DNA of 64,000 nt, taken from contig JAVXUO010003087.1 in assembly GCA_033065855.1 (NCBI GenBank), positions 62,001 to 126,000 of the forward strand, read 5' to 3'. This DNA is from Escallonia rubra (Eukaryota; Streptophyta; Magnoliopsida; Escalloniales; Escalloniaceae). Shown here piece after piece: positions 13,838-26,735 of this stretch (the stretch's first letter is position 1; each line of letters begins with the position of its first letter). The notes below the pieces were generated by a model. The model was not told the origin of the DNA and did not search any database. It saw nothing but the letters and a program-made list of their open reading frames with translations. The position numbers were made by a program, and so were the translations under genes.

Positions 13838-13845
13838 TATATAAA
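13838..13845 (+). promoter_or_regulatory. TATA box of array unit C1
   Basis: TATATAAA about 70 bases before the ATG at 13910. The equivalent box is present in C3 (15729-15736) and, on the minus strand, in D4-D6. Conservation across units suggests the ancestral unit was a Pol II gene with its own promoter. Confidence 0.55.
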
Positions 13846-13909
13846 ACTATTCAAATAGCCTCCAAACTTTCCACGAAGAGCTATAGCCTACATACCAAAT
13901 TTACACAAC

Positions 13910-14523
13910 ATGAGTATCTACACGTACCTAGAGCCACCACATGTTCCCAGATGGCCTTCAACGCTTCTACGGTCATAAGGGCAGTCGGCTCCTATGTGCG
14001 AGACTTGTCCGTTCGCAAGTCCAACTTTGTAGCCATAGAAGTCTTTGGATCCACAGTCATGTTCTCTCTTGCCGTTATGACAACCAATGTAATATATGCT
14101 TTGCCGGATTTTTATAGGCTCAAAATCACGTCGAAATGCTGCTGCCAGCTGAAGAGAAAAGCTACATGGACAAAATTTTCGTGATTCGCATCAGTCAACA
14201 GCTGTTCGCAACTTTGGTGGATGGTGGAGTCCATCTCTTTACTAAGGTGCCCCTATTCAAGATTCATGAAAGAATAACTCATTCTGAGCACTCATCAAAA
14301 GGCTGAGAACCCGTCATGGGTACTCTATCAGCTTTCTCAGTGCAGCCGTCCATTTGTTTGCACACTTTTGCAGCCAAAATTTGCATTTTCACTTGAGGCC
14401 CTCTCCTCTGCCACCACTTCTTTGGTGATTTCTCTCGTCAAATTGGTGGCCACCAAAGCCGACTCGGATGCGTGGCGAAGGCCATCATTCCTCGCTATTG
14501 TGGCGTCGCGGTGACAAGAATCA
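13910..14523 (+). pseudogene. Array unit C1, decayed membrane-protein frame
   Basis: The ATG at 13910 is followed by a segment about 70 bases shorter than in C2, which puts the start out of frame with the body. The body is then readable only in pieces (13951-14184 and later), with a stop near 14182. The hydrophobic segments and the C-terminal region remain recognisable against the other units. Family unknown. Confidence 0.65.
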
Positions 14524-14822
14524 CTATTTACTTCCTTAGAAATAAGCTTAATATTTATAGCGAAGTTTTCTTCATTCACAAGCCGTCGTTGTACTAATAC
14601 GAGAGCACGTCCATGACAATTCCATACTTAAGTAGAGTAGTCTACATAATCCTTACACCTGCAACATCCCCAGTATAGGGTATTCTCCACATCATTATAC
14701 CTCTCACATCCACAGCAACCCTATTGAAAAATAGCTGCTAGCTGCAATATAAAACATTTAACAGTGAATAGCCTCCCCACTTCTCAAAAAGAACTATAGC
14801 CTGCACATTAGCTTTACACAAC

Positions 14823-15472
14823 ATGAGTATCTATGTGGCCACCAATACATACCTTAAAACCACCATTCCCCAAAGACTTAGGATTATGGAGTCACCGCAC
14901 GCACCTGAATGGTCTCCAACACTTCTACGGCTGTTGGGGCAGTCGACTCCTACGTGCGAGACCTGTCTATTTGCAAATTTGACTTTGTAGTCATGAAAGT
15001 CTTTGGCTCCACAGCCATGTTCTCTTTTGCCGTTATGACGGCCAAGGCAATGTAGTTTTTGTCGAGTTTTACATGCTAAAAATCACATTTGGAATGCTAG
15101 TGCCGGCTGTGGAGAAAATCTCCATGAGGGACATTTATGTGGTTTGCATCAGTCAGCAGTTGTTCGTAACTTTGGTGGCTAGTTTGCTAAGGTGCTCATA
15201 TTCAAGATTTGTTAAAGAGAGAACTCTCTCCAAGCACTCCTCAAAAGGCTGAGAACCCGTTATAGGTACTCTATCAGCTTCCTCAGTGCAAGCGTCCATT
15301 TGCTTGTACACTTCTGAAGCCAAAATGGGCATTTCCACTTAGTGGCCCTCTCCTCTCCCACCGGTTCTTTAATGATTTCTCTCATCAAGTTGGCGGCTGC
15401 CAAAACCGACTTGGATGTCGTGGTGAAAGCTATCATCCCTCGTTATTGTGGCGTTACAGTGACAAGAATCAA
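14823..15472 (+). pseudogene. Array unit C2, decayed membrane-protein frame
   Basis: The ATG at 14823 keeps the unit's typical start. The spacer in front has a weaker box (AATATAAAA). Frame changes interrupt the middle, including a deletion around 15180 that removes part of the second hydrophobic region. The end of the frame near 15472 aligns with C1. Confidence 0.65.
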
Positions 15473-15809
15473 TCTTTAACTTTCTTAGAAAATAAACATA
15501 ATGTTAATTTCGATGTTTACTTCATCAATAGGCCATCATCGTACTAACATGAGAGCACATTCATGATAATTTCATATTTAAGTAAAGTAATCTCCACAAT
15601 CCTTATACTTGTAACATCCCTAGTATAGTCAAGAGATAATTTCAACCTAGTACCTAGTGTAGGGTATTCTCCATTTCCTTACACCTCTCACATCCATAGC
15701 AACCCTAGTGAAAAATAGTTGATATCTGCTATATAAAACCATTCAATAATGAATAGCCTTCCCACTTGCCAAGAACAACTATAGCCTACACACCAACTTT
15801 TACAAAAAA

Positions 15810-16305
15810 ATGTGTATCTATGTTGCCACTAAACATACCTCAAAATCACCATTTCCCAAAAACGTAGGGAGTATGGAGCCAACGTACACACCTGAATGGC
15901 CTCTAACATTTCTGCGACATTTCAACAGCCGGCTTTTACGTGCGAGACCTGTCCATTTGCAAATATGACTTTGTAGTCGTTGATGTATTTGGCTCCACAA
16001 CCATGTTCACTCTTGCCGTTATGATGGCCAATACAATATAATTTTTGTCAGAGTTTTATACATTCAAAATCGCTGTCGGAATGTCGGTGCCGGCTGTGGA
16101 TAAAACCTCCATGGGCAACATTTTTTGTGGTTTTCAACGGTCAATAGATGTTCGTAACTTTGGTGGCGGGTGGAATACATCGTTTTCCAAAGGTGCCCCT
16201 CTTCAAGTTTTTTGAAAGAGGGAACTCTCTCCAACCACTCATTAGAAGGTTGCGAACCCGTCATGGGTACTCTATCAGCTTTCTTAGTGCAGCCGTCCAT
16301 TTATT
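15810..16305 (+). pseudogene. Array unit C3, 3'-truncated
   Basis: The ATG lies at 15810, with a TATATAAA box at 15729. Similarity to the other units stops near 16305, where an unrelated ~550 bp sequence follows. The missing part corresponds to the last hydrophobic segment and C-terminus. Confidence 0.65.
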
Positions 16306-16856
16306 TGAAAGTCTTTGAAGTTGTAATAATGGCACAAAACGTAAGCACCGGACTATTATTGTGCCTTTAGTCTCCGAGACAGTATGTCGAAGTTAGAATT
16401 TTCATCAAAATAATTGTTTAGAAGACATAAAAAGTTAATGAAGTAGGAGAGCTTGTCATAAGATTCAGGTATGAATCTGTTTATTGACAATAAAACTCTA
16501 CAAATATGAAATTTGATTATTGAAATGGGAAATAGGAAAAAGGCGAAATATAACACAAAGTTCCACCTTTGGGTTTGGTTTCAAGGAAGGACAAACTTCC
16601 ATAATTTTCCATCTTTACAGACATGACATAGTCTTGTAAACCACACACAATGCACGTCCAATTCTATAATGTTTTTCTGAACATGCTTTTCGTAGAGTGC
16701 CGCAAAGAAAGAAGAAAGAAGTTCACCATATTGGTGCATTTACAGACACATCATTAGCCAGAGACAAAATGAAAAATACGGATTAGAAAAGATAGAAACA
16801 CACATACAAAACAAAACAAACTTTCCTTCATTAGTAATTAAAATTAAAACAAACGT

Positions 16857-17100
16857 TCAAAATCGCTGTCGGAATGTCGGTGCCGGCTGTGGATAAAACC
16901 TCCATGGGCAACATTTTTTGTGGTTTTCGATAGTCAACAGTTGTTCGTAACTTTGGTGGCGGGTGGAATACATCGTTTTCCTAAGGTGCCCCTCTTCAAG
17001 CTTTTTGAAAGAGGGAACTCTCTCCAACCACTCATTAGAAGTTTGCGAACCCGTCATGGGTACTCTATCAGCTTTCTTAGTGCAGCCGTCCATTTATTTA
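16857..17100 (+). pseudogene. Array unit C4, internal fragment only
   Basis: Only the middle of the array frame is present, as part of the second ~793-bp module. It lacks the unit's start and end. Confidence 0.65.
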
Positions 17101-17650
17101 AAAGTCTTCGAAGCTGTAATAATGGCACAAAACTTAAGCACCGGACTATTATTGTGCCTTTAGTCTCCGACTCAGTATGTCGAAGTTAGAATTTTCATAA
17201 AAATAATTGTTTAGAAGACATAAAAAGTTAACGGAGTAGGAGAGCTTGTCATAAGATTCAGGTATGAATCTGTTTATTGACAATAAAACTCTACAAATCT
17301 GAAATTTGATTATTGAAATGGGAAATAGGAAAAAGGCCAAATATAACACAAAGTTCCACCTTTGGGTTTGGTTTCAAGGAAGGACAAACTTCCATAATTT
17401 TCCATCTTTACAGACATGACATAGTCTTGTAAACCACACACAATGCACGTCCAATTCTATAATGTTTTTCTGAACATGCTTTTTTTAGAGTGCCGCAAAG
17501 AAAGAAGAAAGAAGTTCACCATATTGGTGCATTTACAGACACATCATTAGCCATAGACAAAATGAAAAATACGGATTAGACAAAGATACAAACACACATA
17601 CAAAACAAAGCAAACTTCCCTTCATTAGTAATTAAAGTTAAAACAAACGT

Positions 17651-19207
17651 TCAAAATCGCTGTCGGAATGTCGGTGCCGGCCAGTGTTATTAAAGGCGCA
17701 GGCGCACCTAAGGCGCAAAAGGTCCTTGGAGCCTAGGCGCAAGGCGCAGGCGTGCGCCTTTTCGAAGTAAGGCGCAATATTAAAATAAATAATAGTGCAT
17801 TAAAACGATAATTAATAAACTTCCAAACAATAGAAAAAGTTTCAAATATCATAACACCATAATATGCGATCATTTCTTGTAACTTCATTTCCCTTTTTGG
17901 TTTTTAAGTGTACAAAGTATATTCTAAACATCCATTTTCAGTCACTTTTGGAACGGATGGTATAGTACGCTGCTCCTCTCTATTCTTTTTCAACTATACA
18001 GCTGCAATTCAAGCAAATATGGAAACAGTAATCCCTTTCTACATGCTAGTGACCTTGCTGGATGTATCAACTATCAACCATGCAATTCAGATAAGGTCAT
18101 AAGGTCACTGTCTATTTCCTTCTTCAATCTCGAAACCAGCAAAAATTATATGAAGAGCACAATAAATCAGAGCAAATAGCAATCCACAAATGTAGTATAT
18201 AAAGAGCATAAAAACAGCACACAATTAATAATTTCCCCCACAACACAAGAAATCATCTTTCTCTAAGGAGTAAGGAGCTAATCTATGTTCAACACTTCAA
18301 GTAGTTAGTTAGGCAGGAGTGCAAGACCGCAAGAATGCAAGATTAACTACACTACTACAGTTACACAATACTGCCACAGTCGGGATCAAGGAGGGAGTGA
18401 TTGTGAGTGACGGATTGACGGGGTGAGGAAGGGAGAGAGAGAGAGAGACAAACCGGTAAGGTGGAGCGGCAGACCAGCGGCAGAGCAGCAGCTGTGTGGA
18501 GAACTGGAGCAGCGCAGCAACAGCAGAGAGAAGGAGCCCAGGCGACGGTGAATGGAGAAGTAGCAAAGAGGAGGAGAGGCCGGCGGCGACGGGACAGGCG
18601 CTGACGGCGACCGAAAAAATGGATGGACGACCGGTGAGAAAAGAGTGAGAGTGTTACACTGATAGTCTGATACTGAGTCGTATGATTTGGGAATTGGGAT
18701 TTTGGGAATTTTGGATTTAGGGCTAATTAGGAAAGTTAAAAAAGAAAAACAAACAGAAAAAAAAATGGACGGCCCATATAAGAAGATGAAAAAACATCCA
18801 ACGGCCACCATTCATGCGCCTAATCACGCGCCACCCGCCCCGCTATGCACCTTGCGCCTTTGCGCCTAGGCTCACCAGGCGCGCACCTTCTTGAACGCGC
18901 TGAGCCTAGGCCTAGGCGAGGCGCACATAGTGAGCCTTAGCGTGCCTTAGCGTGCCTTGCGCCTAGGCGCGCTTTTAATAACACTGGTGCCGGCTATGGA
19001 TAAAACCTCCATGGGCAACATTTTTTGTGGTTTTCGACAGTCAACAGCTGTTCGTAACTTTGGTGGCGGGTGGAATACATCGTTTTCCTAAGGTGCCCCT
19101 CTTCAAGCTTTTTGAAAGAGGGAACTCTCTCCAACCACTCATTAGAAGGTTGCGAACCTGTCATGGGTACTCTATCAGCTTTCTTAGTGCAGCCGTCCAT
19201 TTATTTG
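17651..19207 (+). pseudogene. Array unit C5, internal fragment split by a transposon
   Basis: This is the same internal fragment as C4. It is interrupted at 17681 by the hAT-like element and resumes at 18987. Confidence 0.65.
17682..18986. mobile_element. hAT-like non-autonomous transposon with 8-bp target duplication
   Basis: The inverted ends are CAGTGTTATTAAA at 17682 and TTTAATAACACTG at 18986. The direct 8-bp duplication GTGCCGGC lies at 17674-17681 and 18987-18994. The subterminal regions are rich in GCGCC/GGCGC motifs repeated in both orientations, typical of hAT elements. No transposase is visible in the 1.3 kb body. Confidence 0.9.
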
Positions 19208-19740
19208 AAAGTCTTCGAAGTTGTAATAATGGCACAAAACTTAAGCACCGGACTATTATTGTGCCTTTAGTCTCCGACTCAGTATGTCGAAGTTAGAATT
19301 TTCATCAAAATAATTGTTTAGAAGACATAAAAAGTTAATGAAGTAGGAGAGCTTGTCATAAGATTTAGGTATGAATCTGTTTATTGACAATAAAACTCTA
19401 CAAATCTGAAATTTGATTATTGAAATGGGAAATAGGAAAAAGGCCAAATATAACACAAAGTTCCACCTTTGGGTTTGGTTTCAAGGAAGGACAAACTTCC
19501 ATAATTTTCCATCTTTACAGACATGACATAGTCTTGTAAACCACACACAATGCACGTCCAATTCTATAATGTTTTTCTGAACATGCTTTTCTTAGAGTGC
19601 CGCAAAGAAAGAAGTTCACCATATTGGTGCATTTACAGACACGTCATTAGCCAGAGACAAAATGAAAAATACGGATTAGACAAAGATAGAAACACACATA
19701 CAAAACAAAACAAACTTCCCTTCATTAGTAGTTAAAGTTA

Positions 19741-20199
19741 AATATTCCCATACCGAAAGAGTATTAGTCAAAACAGAAGATTTCTACTCTTCAAAGCCTC
19801 ATTAAAGCAATCTAAGTTAGGACCACTCTTAATAAACTCAAAACAAAAGAAAGTTCTTTTCATTTGTAGTTAAATATGCCCATAACAACCAACAGATATT
19901 AGCCAAAACACTACAATATTCTCCCCATCATTTCCTTTCATTTCCTTTACACAGATAAACGTTCTCCACCCACCCCTCTAGACCATATCTCATTTCCGTG
20001 CATTCTGCAGATACAAGTCATGTGTGTTGGAAGCCTACAAAAAATAGGCCACATAAATGATAGAAGAATATTGACGAAAAGAATTGCATTTAATATTGTA
20101 AAATCAAGAAGATTAGAATTTACCCAAGACAGGGCTACTAGAACAGTAGGCATCAAAGCTATGATGGCTTGAGAATAGTGAACCTCATTCCACATGAGG
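19741..20199. other. Spacer at the convergence point of the two array halves
   Basis: AT-rich sequence between the last plus-strand module and the first minus-strand unit. It contains short internal near-repeats (AAATAT[T/G]CCCATA). No gene was seen. Confidence 0.5.
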
Positions 20200-20204
20200 T
20201 GCAG

Positions 20205-20846
20205 CACAACACCACAATAGCGAGGGATGATGGCTTTCGCCACGCATCGAAGTCGATTTTGGCAGCCACCAACTTGATGAGAGAAACTACCAAAGAAACG
20301 GTGGCAGAGAAGAGAGCCACCAAATGGAAATGCCCATTTTGGCTGCAGAAGTGCGCAAACAAATGGACGCCTGCACTGAGGAAGCTGATAGAGTACCATA
20401 ACGGGTTCTTAGCTTCTGACGAGTGCTCGGTGAGAGTCCGCTCTTTCAAAAAGTTTGAAAAGGGGAACCATAGCAAAAAGATGTACTCCACCGGCCACAA
20501 AAGTAGCGAATAATTGTTGATCAACGCGAACCAATAAAATGTCGATATAAGTTTTGTCCATAGCCGTCTGATGCATTCCGACGGTGATTTTGAGACTATA
20601 AAAATTCCGGTAAAAAAATTGCATTTGCGTATGATGGTAAGAGAAAACATGACTATAAAGCTAAAGACATTCATGGCTACAAAGTCGAATTTGTAAAAAA
20701 GACAAGTCTCGCACGTAAGAGTTGACTGCCCCAACGGCCATAGAGGCGTTTAAGGCCATCCAAGTGGATGCGGTGGCTCCATTATCCCAAAGTCTTTGGG
20801 GAAGGGTGATTTTGAGGTTTGTTTTGGTGGTCACATAGATACTCAT
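20205..20846 (-). pseudogene. Array unit D1, decayed membrane-protein frame
   Basis: The start codon is at 20846-20844. The body stays open over long stretches but changes frame inside, and extra sequence near 20190-20210 disturbs the C-terminal end. The hydrophobic pattern is retained. Confidence 0.65.
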
Positions 20847-21185
20847 GTTGTGTAAAGTTGATGTGTAGGCTATAGTTGTTTTTGAGAAGTGGGGAGGCTA
20901 TTCACTGTTAAATGGTTTTATATTGCAGCTAACAGTTATTTTTCAATAGGGTTGTTGTGGATGTGAGAGGTGTAAGGATGTGTAGAATACCCTATATTAG
21001 GTACTAGATTGGAATTATCACTAGGCTATACTGGGGATGTCGCAGGCGTAAAGATTGTGTAGACTACTCTACTTAAGTATGAAATTATTATGGATGTGCT
21101 CTCCTATTAGTACGACGACGACTTGTTAATGAAGAAAACTTCACTATAAACATTAAGCTTATTTCCTAAGGCAGTAAAGAGTGAT

Positions 21186-21835
21186 TCTTGTCATCGCGAT
21201 GCCACAATAGGGAGGGATGATGGCTTTCGCCACGCATCCGAGTCAATTTTGACGGACACCAATTTGACGAGAGAAATCACCAAAAAAGTGGTGGCAGTGG
21301 AGAGGGCCACCAAGTGAAAATGCGCATTTTGGCTGCAGAAGTGTGTAAACAAATTGACGGCTGCACTGAGAAAGCTGATAGAGTACCCATGACGGGTTCT
21401 CAGCCTTTTGATGAGTGCTCGGAAAGAGTTCCCTCTTTCAAAAAGCTTGAGAAAGGGCACCTTAGCAAAGAGATGTACTCTATTGGCCACCAAAATTACG
21501 AACAAATGTTGACGGATATGAACCACGTAAATGTCACCCATGTAGGTTTTCTCCACAGTCGACACCAGCATTTTAACGATGATTTTGAATCTGTAAAACT
21601 CTGGCAAAACATATATTGCATTGGCCGGCAAGAGAGAACATGAATGTGGAACGAAAGACTTCCATGGCTACAAAGTTGGATTACAAACAGACACGTCTCG
21701 CACGTAGGAGCCGACTGGCCCAACGAACGTAGAGGCATTGGAGGCCATCTAGCTGCGTGCAGTGGCTCCAAAATTACTATGCCCTTGGCAAAGGGTGATT
21801 TTGAGGTATGTCTTAGTAGCCCTATAGATACTCAT
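21186..21835 (-). pseudogene. Array unit D2, decayed membrane-protein frame
   Basis: The start codon is at 21835-21833. A 146-codon open stretch (21631-21191) holds the second half; the N-terminal part is out of phase with it. Confidence 0.65.
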
Positions 21836-22172
21836 GTTGTGCAAAGTTGGTGTGTAGGCTATAGCTCTTTTTGAGAAGTGGGGAGGCTATTCACTGTTAA
21901 ATGGTTTTATGTAGTAGCTGGCAACTATTTTTCACTAGGGTTGTTGTGGATATGAAAGGTGTAAGGATGTTGAGAATACCATGTATTAGGTACTAGGTTG
22001 GAATTATCACTAGGCTATACTGGGAACGTTACATGTGTAAGGATTATGGAGACTACTCTATTAAAGTATAGAATTATGATGGATGTACTCTTCTGTTAAC
22101 ACGGTGACGGCTTGTGGATGAAGCAAACTTTGATATAAACATTAAGCTTATTTCCTAAGAAAGTTAAAGTTT

Positions 22173-22833
22173 GATTCTTGTCATCGCAATGCCACAATAG
22201 CGAGGGATGATGGCTTTTGCCACGACATCCGAGTCAGTTTGGGCAGCCACCAACTTGACGAGAGAAATCACCAAAAAATCGGTGGCAGAGGAGAGGGCCA
22301 CAAGTGGAAATGCCCATTTTGGCTGCAAAAGTGTGCAAACAAATGGATGCCTACACTGAGAAAACTGATAGAGTACCCATGACGGGTTCTTGGTCTTCTT
22401 ATGAGTGCTCGGAAAGAGTCCTTTTTTTCAAAAAACTTGAACAGGGGCACCTTAGTAAAGAGATGGACTCTACTGGCCACCAACGTTGCGAACAACAACT
22501 GACCGATGCGATTCACGAAAATGTCGATGATGGAGGTTTTTTCCACAGCCAACACCAGCATTCATATGGTGATTTTGAGCCTGTAAAACTCTAGCGTAAA
22601 TATATTAGATTGGCCGTCATGACGACAAGAGAGAACATGGCTATGGAGCCAAAGACTTCCATGGCTACAAAGTCACATTTGAAAATGGACAGGTCTTGCA
22701 ACTATGACCCGACAACCCCATCGACCATAGGGGCGTTGGAGGCCATCCAGGTGCGTGCGATGGCTCCGTAATCCATAAGTCATTCCGGATGGGTAATTTT
22801 AAGGTATCTTTTGGTGGCCGTATTGATACTCTT
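22173..22833 (-). pseudogene. Array unit D3, start codon lost
   Basis: The position equivalent to the ATG (22833-22831) reads AAG. The frame is also broken inside. D7 shares the same start-codon change and similar sequence, so D3 and D7 are probably sister copies. Confidence 0.65.
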
Positions 22834-23141
22834 GTTGTGTAAACTTGGTGTGTAGGCTATAACTCTTCTTGGGATGTGGGACGGCTACTCATTATTGAAT
22901 GGTTCTATATAGCTGCTATCAACTATTTTTCATTAAGGTTACTGTGGATGTGGAGAATACCTTGTACTAGGTACTATGTTGAAATTATCACTAGGCTATA
23001 CCGGAGATGTTACAGGTGTAAGGATTGTGGAGACTACTTTTACTTAAATATGGAATTATCATGGATATGCTCTTCTCCTAGTAAGGCGAAAGCGTGTGGA
23101 TGAAGCAAACATCGAAATAAACTTAAGAAAGTTAAAAGAGT

Positions 23142-23802
23142 GATTCTTGTCACTGCAACGCCACAATAGCGAGGGATGATGGCTTTCGCCACAACATCCG
23201 AGTCAGTTTTGGTAGCCACCAACTTGACGAGAAAAATCATCAAAAAAACAGTGGAAGAAGATAGGGCCACCAAGTGGAAAATGCCATTTTGGCTACAAAA
23301 GTGTGTAAATAAATGGACGTATGTACTAAGAAAGCTGATAGAGTACTCATGACGGGTTCGCAGCCTTCTAATGAGTGGTTGAAGAGAGTTCCCTCTTTCA
23401 GAAAGCTTGAAGAGGGGCGCCTTAGGAAAAAAAATATTCCATCCGCCACCAAAGTTACGAATAGCTGCTAACTGTCGAAAACCACATAAATGTCACCCAT
23501 GGAAGTTTTATCCATAGCCGGCACCGACATTCTGATGGTAATTTTGAGCCTATAAAACTTTGACAAAAAATTATATTGCATTGGCCATCATAACGGCAAG
23601 AGAGAACATGGTTGTGGAGCCAAAGACATCCACGGCTACGAAGTCGGATTTGCACACGGACAAGTCTCGCACGTAAAAGCCGGCTGCCGAACTGTTGCAG
23701 AAGCGTTGGAGGCCATTCAGATGTGGACGGTGGCTCCATACTCCCTAAGTTTTTGGGAAAGTATGATTTTGAGGTATGTTTAGTGGCAGCATAGATACAC
23801 AT
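23142..23802 (-). pseudogene. Array unit D4, decayed membrane-protein frame
   Basis: The start codon is at 23802. The N-terminal ~115 codons are open in one frame; the rest lies in another. The spacer in front contains a short tandem duplication (TATAGTTGTTCTTGAGAAGT, twice near 23828-23880). Confidence 0.65.
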
Positions 23803-24167
23803 TTTGTGTAAAAGTTGGTGTATAGGCTATAGTTGTTCTTGAGAAGTGGGGAGGCTATAGTTGTTCTTGAGAAGTAGGGAGGCTATTCATTATTGAATGG
23901 TTTTATATAGTAGATAGCAACTATTTTTCACTAGGGTTGCTATGGATATGAGAGGTGTAAGGAAATGGAGAATACCCTACACTAGGTACCTATGTTGAAA
24001 TTATCACTTGACTATACTGGGATATTAAAAGTATAAGGATTGTGGAGATTACTTACTTAAATATGAAATTATCATGTATGTGCTCTCCTGTTAGTATGAT
24101 GATGGCCTGTGGATGAAGTAAACATCGAAATTAACATTAAGTTTATTTCCTAAGAAAGTTAAAGATT

Positions 24168-24815
24168 GATTCTTGTCACTGTAACGCCACAATAGCGAAG
24201 GATGATAGCTTTTGCCACGGCATCCAAGTCGGTTTTGGCAGCCGCCAACTTGATGAGAGAAATCACCAAAGAACCGGTGGCAGAGGAGAGGGTCACCAAG
24301 TGAAAATGCCCATTTTGGCTTCAGAAGTGCACAAGCAAATGGACACATGCATTAAGGAAGCTGATAGAGTACCCATAACGGGTTCTCAGCCTTATGATGA
24401 GTGCTCAGAGGGAGTTCTCTCTTTAACAAATCTTGAATAGAAGCACCTTAGGAAACCAGCCACCAAAGTTACGAACAGCTGCTGACTAATGCAAACCACA
24501 AAAATGTCCCTCATGGAGATTTTCTCCACAGCCGGCACCAGCATTCCAAAGGTGATTTTTAGCATGTAAACTCGGCAAAAACTACATTGCATACGCCATC
24601 ATAACGGCAAAAGAGAACATGGTTGTGGAGCCAAAGACTTTCATTACTACAAAGTCAAATTTGAAAACAGACAGGTCTTGCACGTAGGAGTCGACTACCC
24701 CAACAGCTGTAGAGGCGTTGGAGGCTATCCAGGTGCGTACGGTGGCTCCATAATCCCTAAGTCTTTGGGGAAGGCTGATTTTGAGGTATGTCTTGGTGGC
24801 CACACAGGTACTCAT
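24168..24815 (-). pseudogene. Array unit D5, decayed membrane-protein frame
   Basis: The start codon is at 24815. The first ~77 codons are open, followed by a frame change and a deletion near 24450 that matches the one in C2. This suggests C2 and D5 share an ancestor although they lie on opposite strands. Confidence 0.6.
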
Positions 24816-25149
24816 GTTATGTAATGTTGGTTTGTAGGCTATAGCTTTTCTTGGAAAGCGGGGAGACTATTTACCGTTGAATGGTTTTATATAGTAGCTA
24901 GCTGCTATTTTTCACTAAGGTTGATTTGGATGTGAGAGGTGTAAGGATGTGGAGAATACCATGTACTAGGTACTAGATTGAAATTATCACTAGGCTATTG
25001 GGGATGTTGCAGGCGTAAGGATTGTAGATACTACTCTGCTTAAGGATGGAATTATCACGGATGTGCTCTCATATTAGTACGACGACGGCTTGTGAATGAA
25101 GAAAACTTCGCTATAAATATTAAGCTTATTTCCTAAGGAAGTAAAGAGT

Positions 25150-25775
25150 GATTCTTGTCATCGTGACGCCACAATAGCGAGGGATGATGGCTTTCGCCAC
25201 GCATCCGAGTCGGTTTTGGCAGTCACCAACTTGACGAGAGAAATCACCAAAGAAGTGGTGGCAGGGGAAAGGGCCACCCTGCAGAAGTGTGCAAATAAAT
25301 GGACGGCTGCATTAAGAAAGCTGATAGAGTACCCACGATGGGTTCTCAGCCTTTTGATGAGTGCACGGAAAGAGTTCCCTCTTTCAAAAAGCTTGATCAG
25401 GTAACAAAGAGATGTACTCCACCGGCCACCAAAATGGAGAACAGATGCTAACCGACATGAACCACGTAAATGTCGCCCATGGAGGTTTTCTCCACAGCCG
25501 ACACCAGCATTTCAACGATGATTTTGAACCTGTAAAACTCCTGTAAAAAAAAATATTGCATTGGCCGGCAAGAGAGAACATGAATGTGGAGCGAAAGACT
25601 TCCATGGCTATAAAGTTGGATTTGCAAACATACAGGTCTCCACGTAGAAGCCGACTTGCCCAACGGCTGTAGAGGCATTGGAGGCCATCCAGCTGCGTGC
25701 AGTGGCTCCATAATCCCTATGTCTTTGGGGAAGTGTGATTTTGAGGTATGTCTTAGTAGCCGCATAAACACTCAT
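25150..25775 (-). pseudogene. Array unit D6, decayed membrane-protein frame
   Basis: The start codon is at 25775-25773. Frame breaks occur near 25620 and 25540, and deletions lie near 25275 and 25400. It is closest to D2 in sequence. Confidence 0.65.
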
Positions 25776-26075
25776 GTTGTGCAAAATTGGTGTGTAGGCT
25801 ATATCTCTTTTTGAGAAGTGGAGAGGATAGTCACTGTTAAATGGTTTTATATAACAGCTAGCAGCTATTTTTCTATAGGGTTCCTGTGGATGTGAGAGGT
25901 GTAAGGATGTTGAGAATACCATGTATTAGGTACTAAGTTGGAATTATCACTAGGCTATACTGGGGACGTTATGAAATTATGATAGATGTACTCTTCTGTT
26001 AACAAGGTGACGCCTTATGGATGAAGCAAACTTTGATATAAACATTAAACTTATTTCCTAAGAAAGTTAAAGTTT

Positions 26076-26735
26076 GATTCTTGTCACCGCAATGCCATAA
26101 TAGCGAGGGATGATGGCTTTTGCCACAGCATCCGAGTCGGTTTGGGCGGTCACCAACTTGACAAGAGAAATCACCAAAAAACTGGTGGCAGAGGAGAGAG
26201 CCACAAGTGGAAATGCCCATTTTGGCTGCATAAGTGTGCAAACAAATGGACGCCTGCACTGAGGAAACTGATAGAGTACCCATGACGGGTTCTCAGTCTT
26301 CTTATGAGTGCTCGTAGAGAGTCCATTCTTTCAAAAAACTTGAACAGGGGCACCTTAGTAAAGAGATGGACTCCACTGGCCACCAACGTTGCGAACAGCA
26401 GCTGACCAATGCGAACCACGAAAATATCGCTAATGGAGGTTTTTTCCACAGCCGACACCAGCATTCGGATGGTGATTTTGAGCCTGTAAAACTCTATCGT
26501 AAATATATTGGATTGGCCGTCATGACGACAAGAGAGAACATGGCTGTGGAGCCAAAGACTTCTATGGCTACAAAGTCGCATTTGAAAATGGACAGGTCTT
26601 GCAAGTAGGACCCGACACCCCATCGACCATAGAGGCGTTGGAGGCCATCCAGGTGCGTGCGATGGCTCCATAATCCCTAAGTCATTCAGGATGGGTAATT
26701 TTAACGTATCTTTTGGTGGTCGTATTGATATTCTT
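26076..26735 (-). pseudogene. Array unit D7, start codon lost, longest open body
   Basis: The position equivalent to the ATG (26735-26733) reads AAG, as in D3. A 166-codon open stretch (26671-26171) spans most of the hydrophobic core, the longest after D1's 191-codon open stretch. Confidence 0.65.

Larger units (their letters stand above)
16062..19740 (+). repeat. Three tandem copies of a chimeric ~793-bp module
   Basis: The module joins an internal fragment of the array frame to ~550 bp of unrelated sequence. It occurs at 16062-16855, 16855-17650, and 17650-19740, the last interrupted by a 1.3 kb transposon. The first two start 793 bases apart and copies are nearly identical, so this amplification is younger than the main array. 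Confidence 0.9.

Noticed and set aside
18309..18811. 85- and 141-codon minus frames inside the hAT element
   Set aside because: They are low-complexity Ser/Leu/Pro translations of GC-skewed DNA and show no transposase motif.
16062..19740. Direct repeats as a CRISPR array
   Set aside because: The repeats are ~793 bp without short-repeat/spacer structure, in a plant genome.
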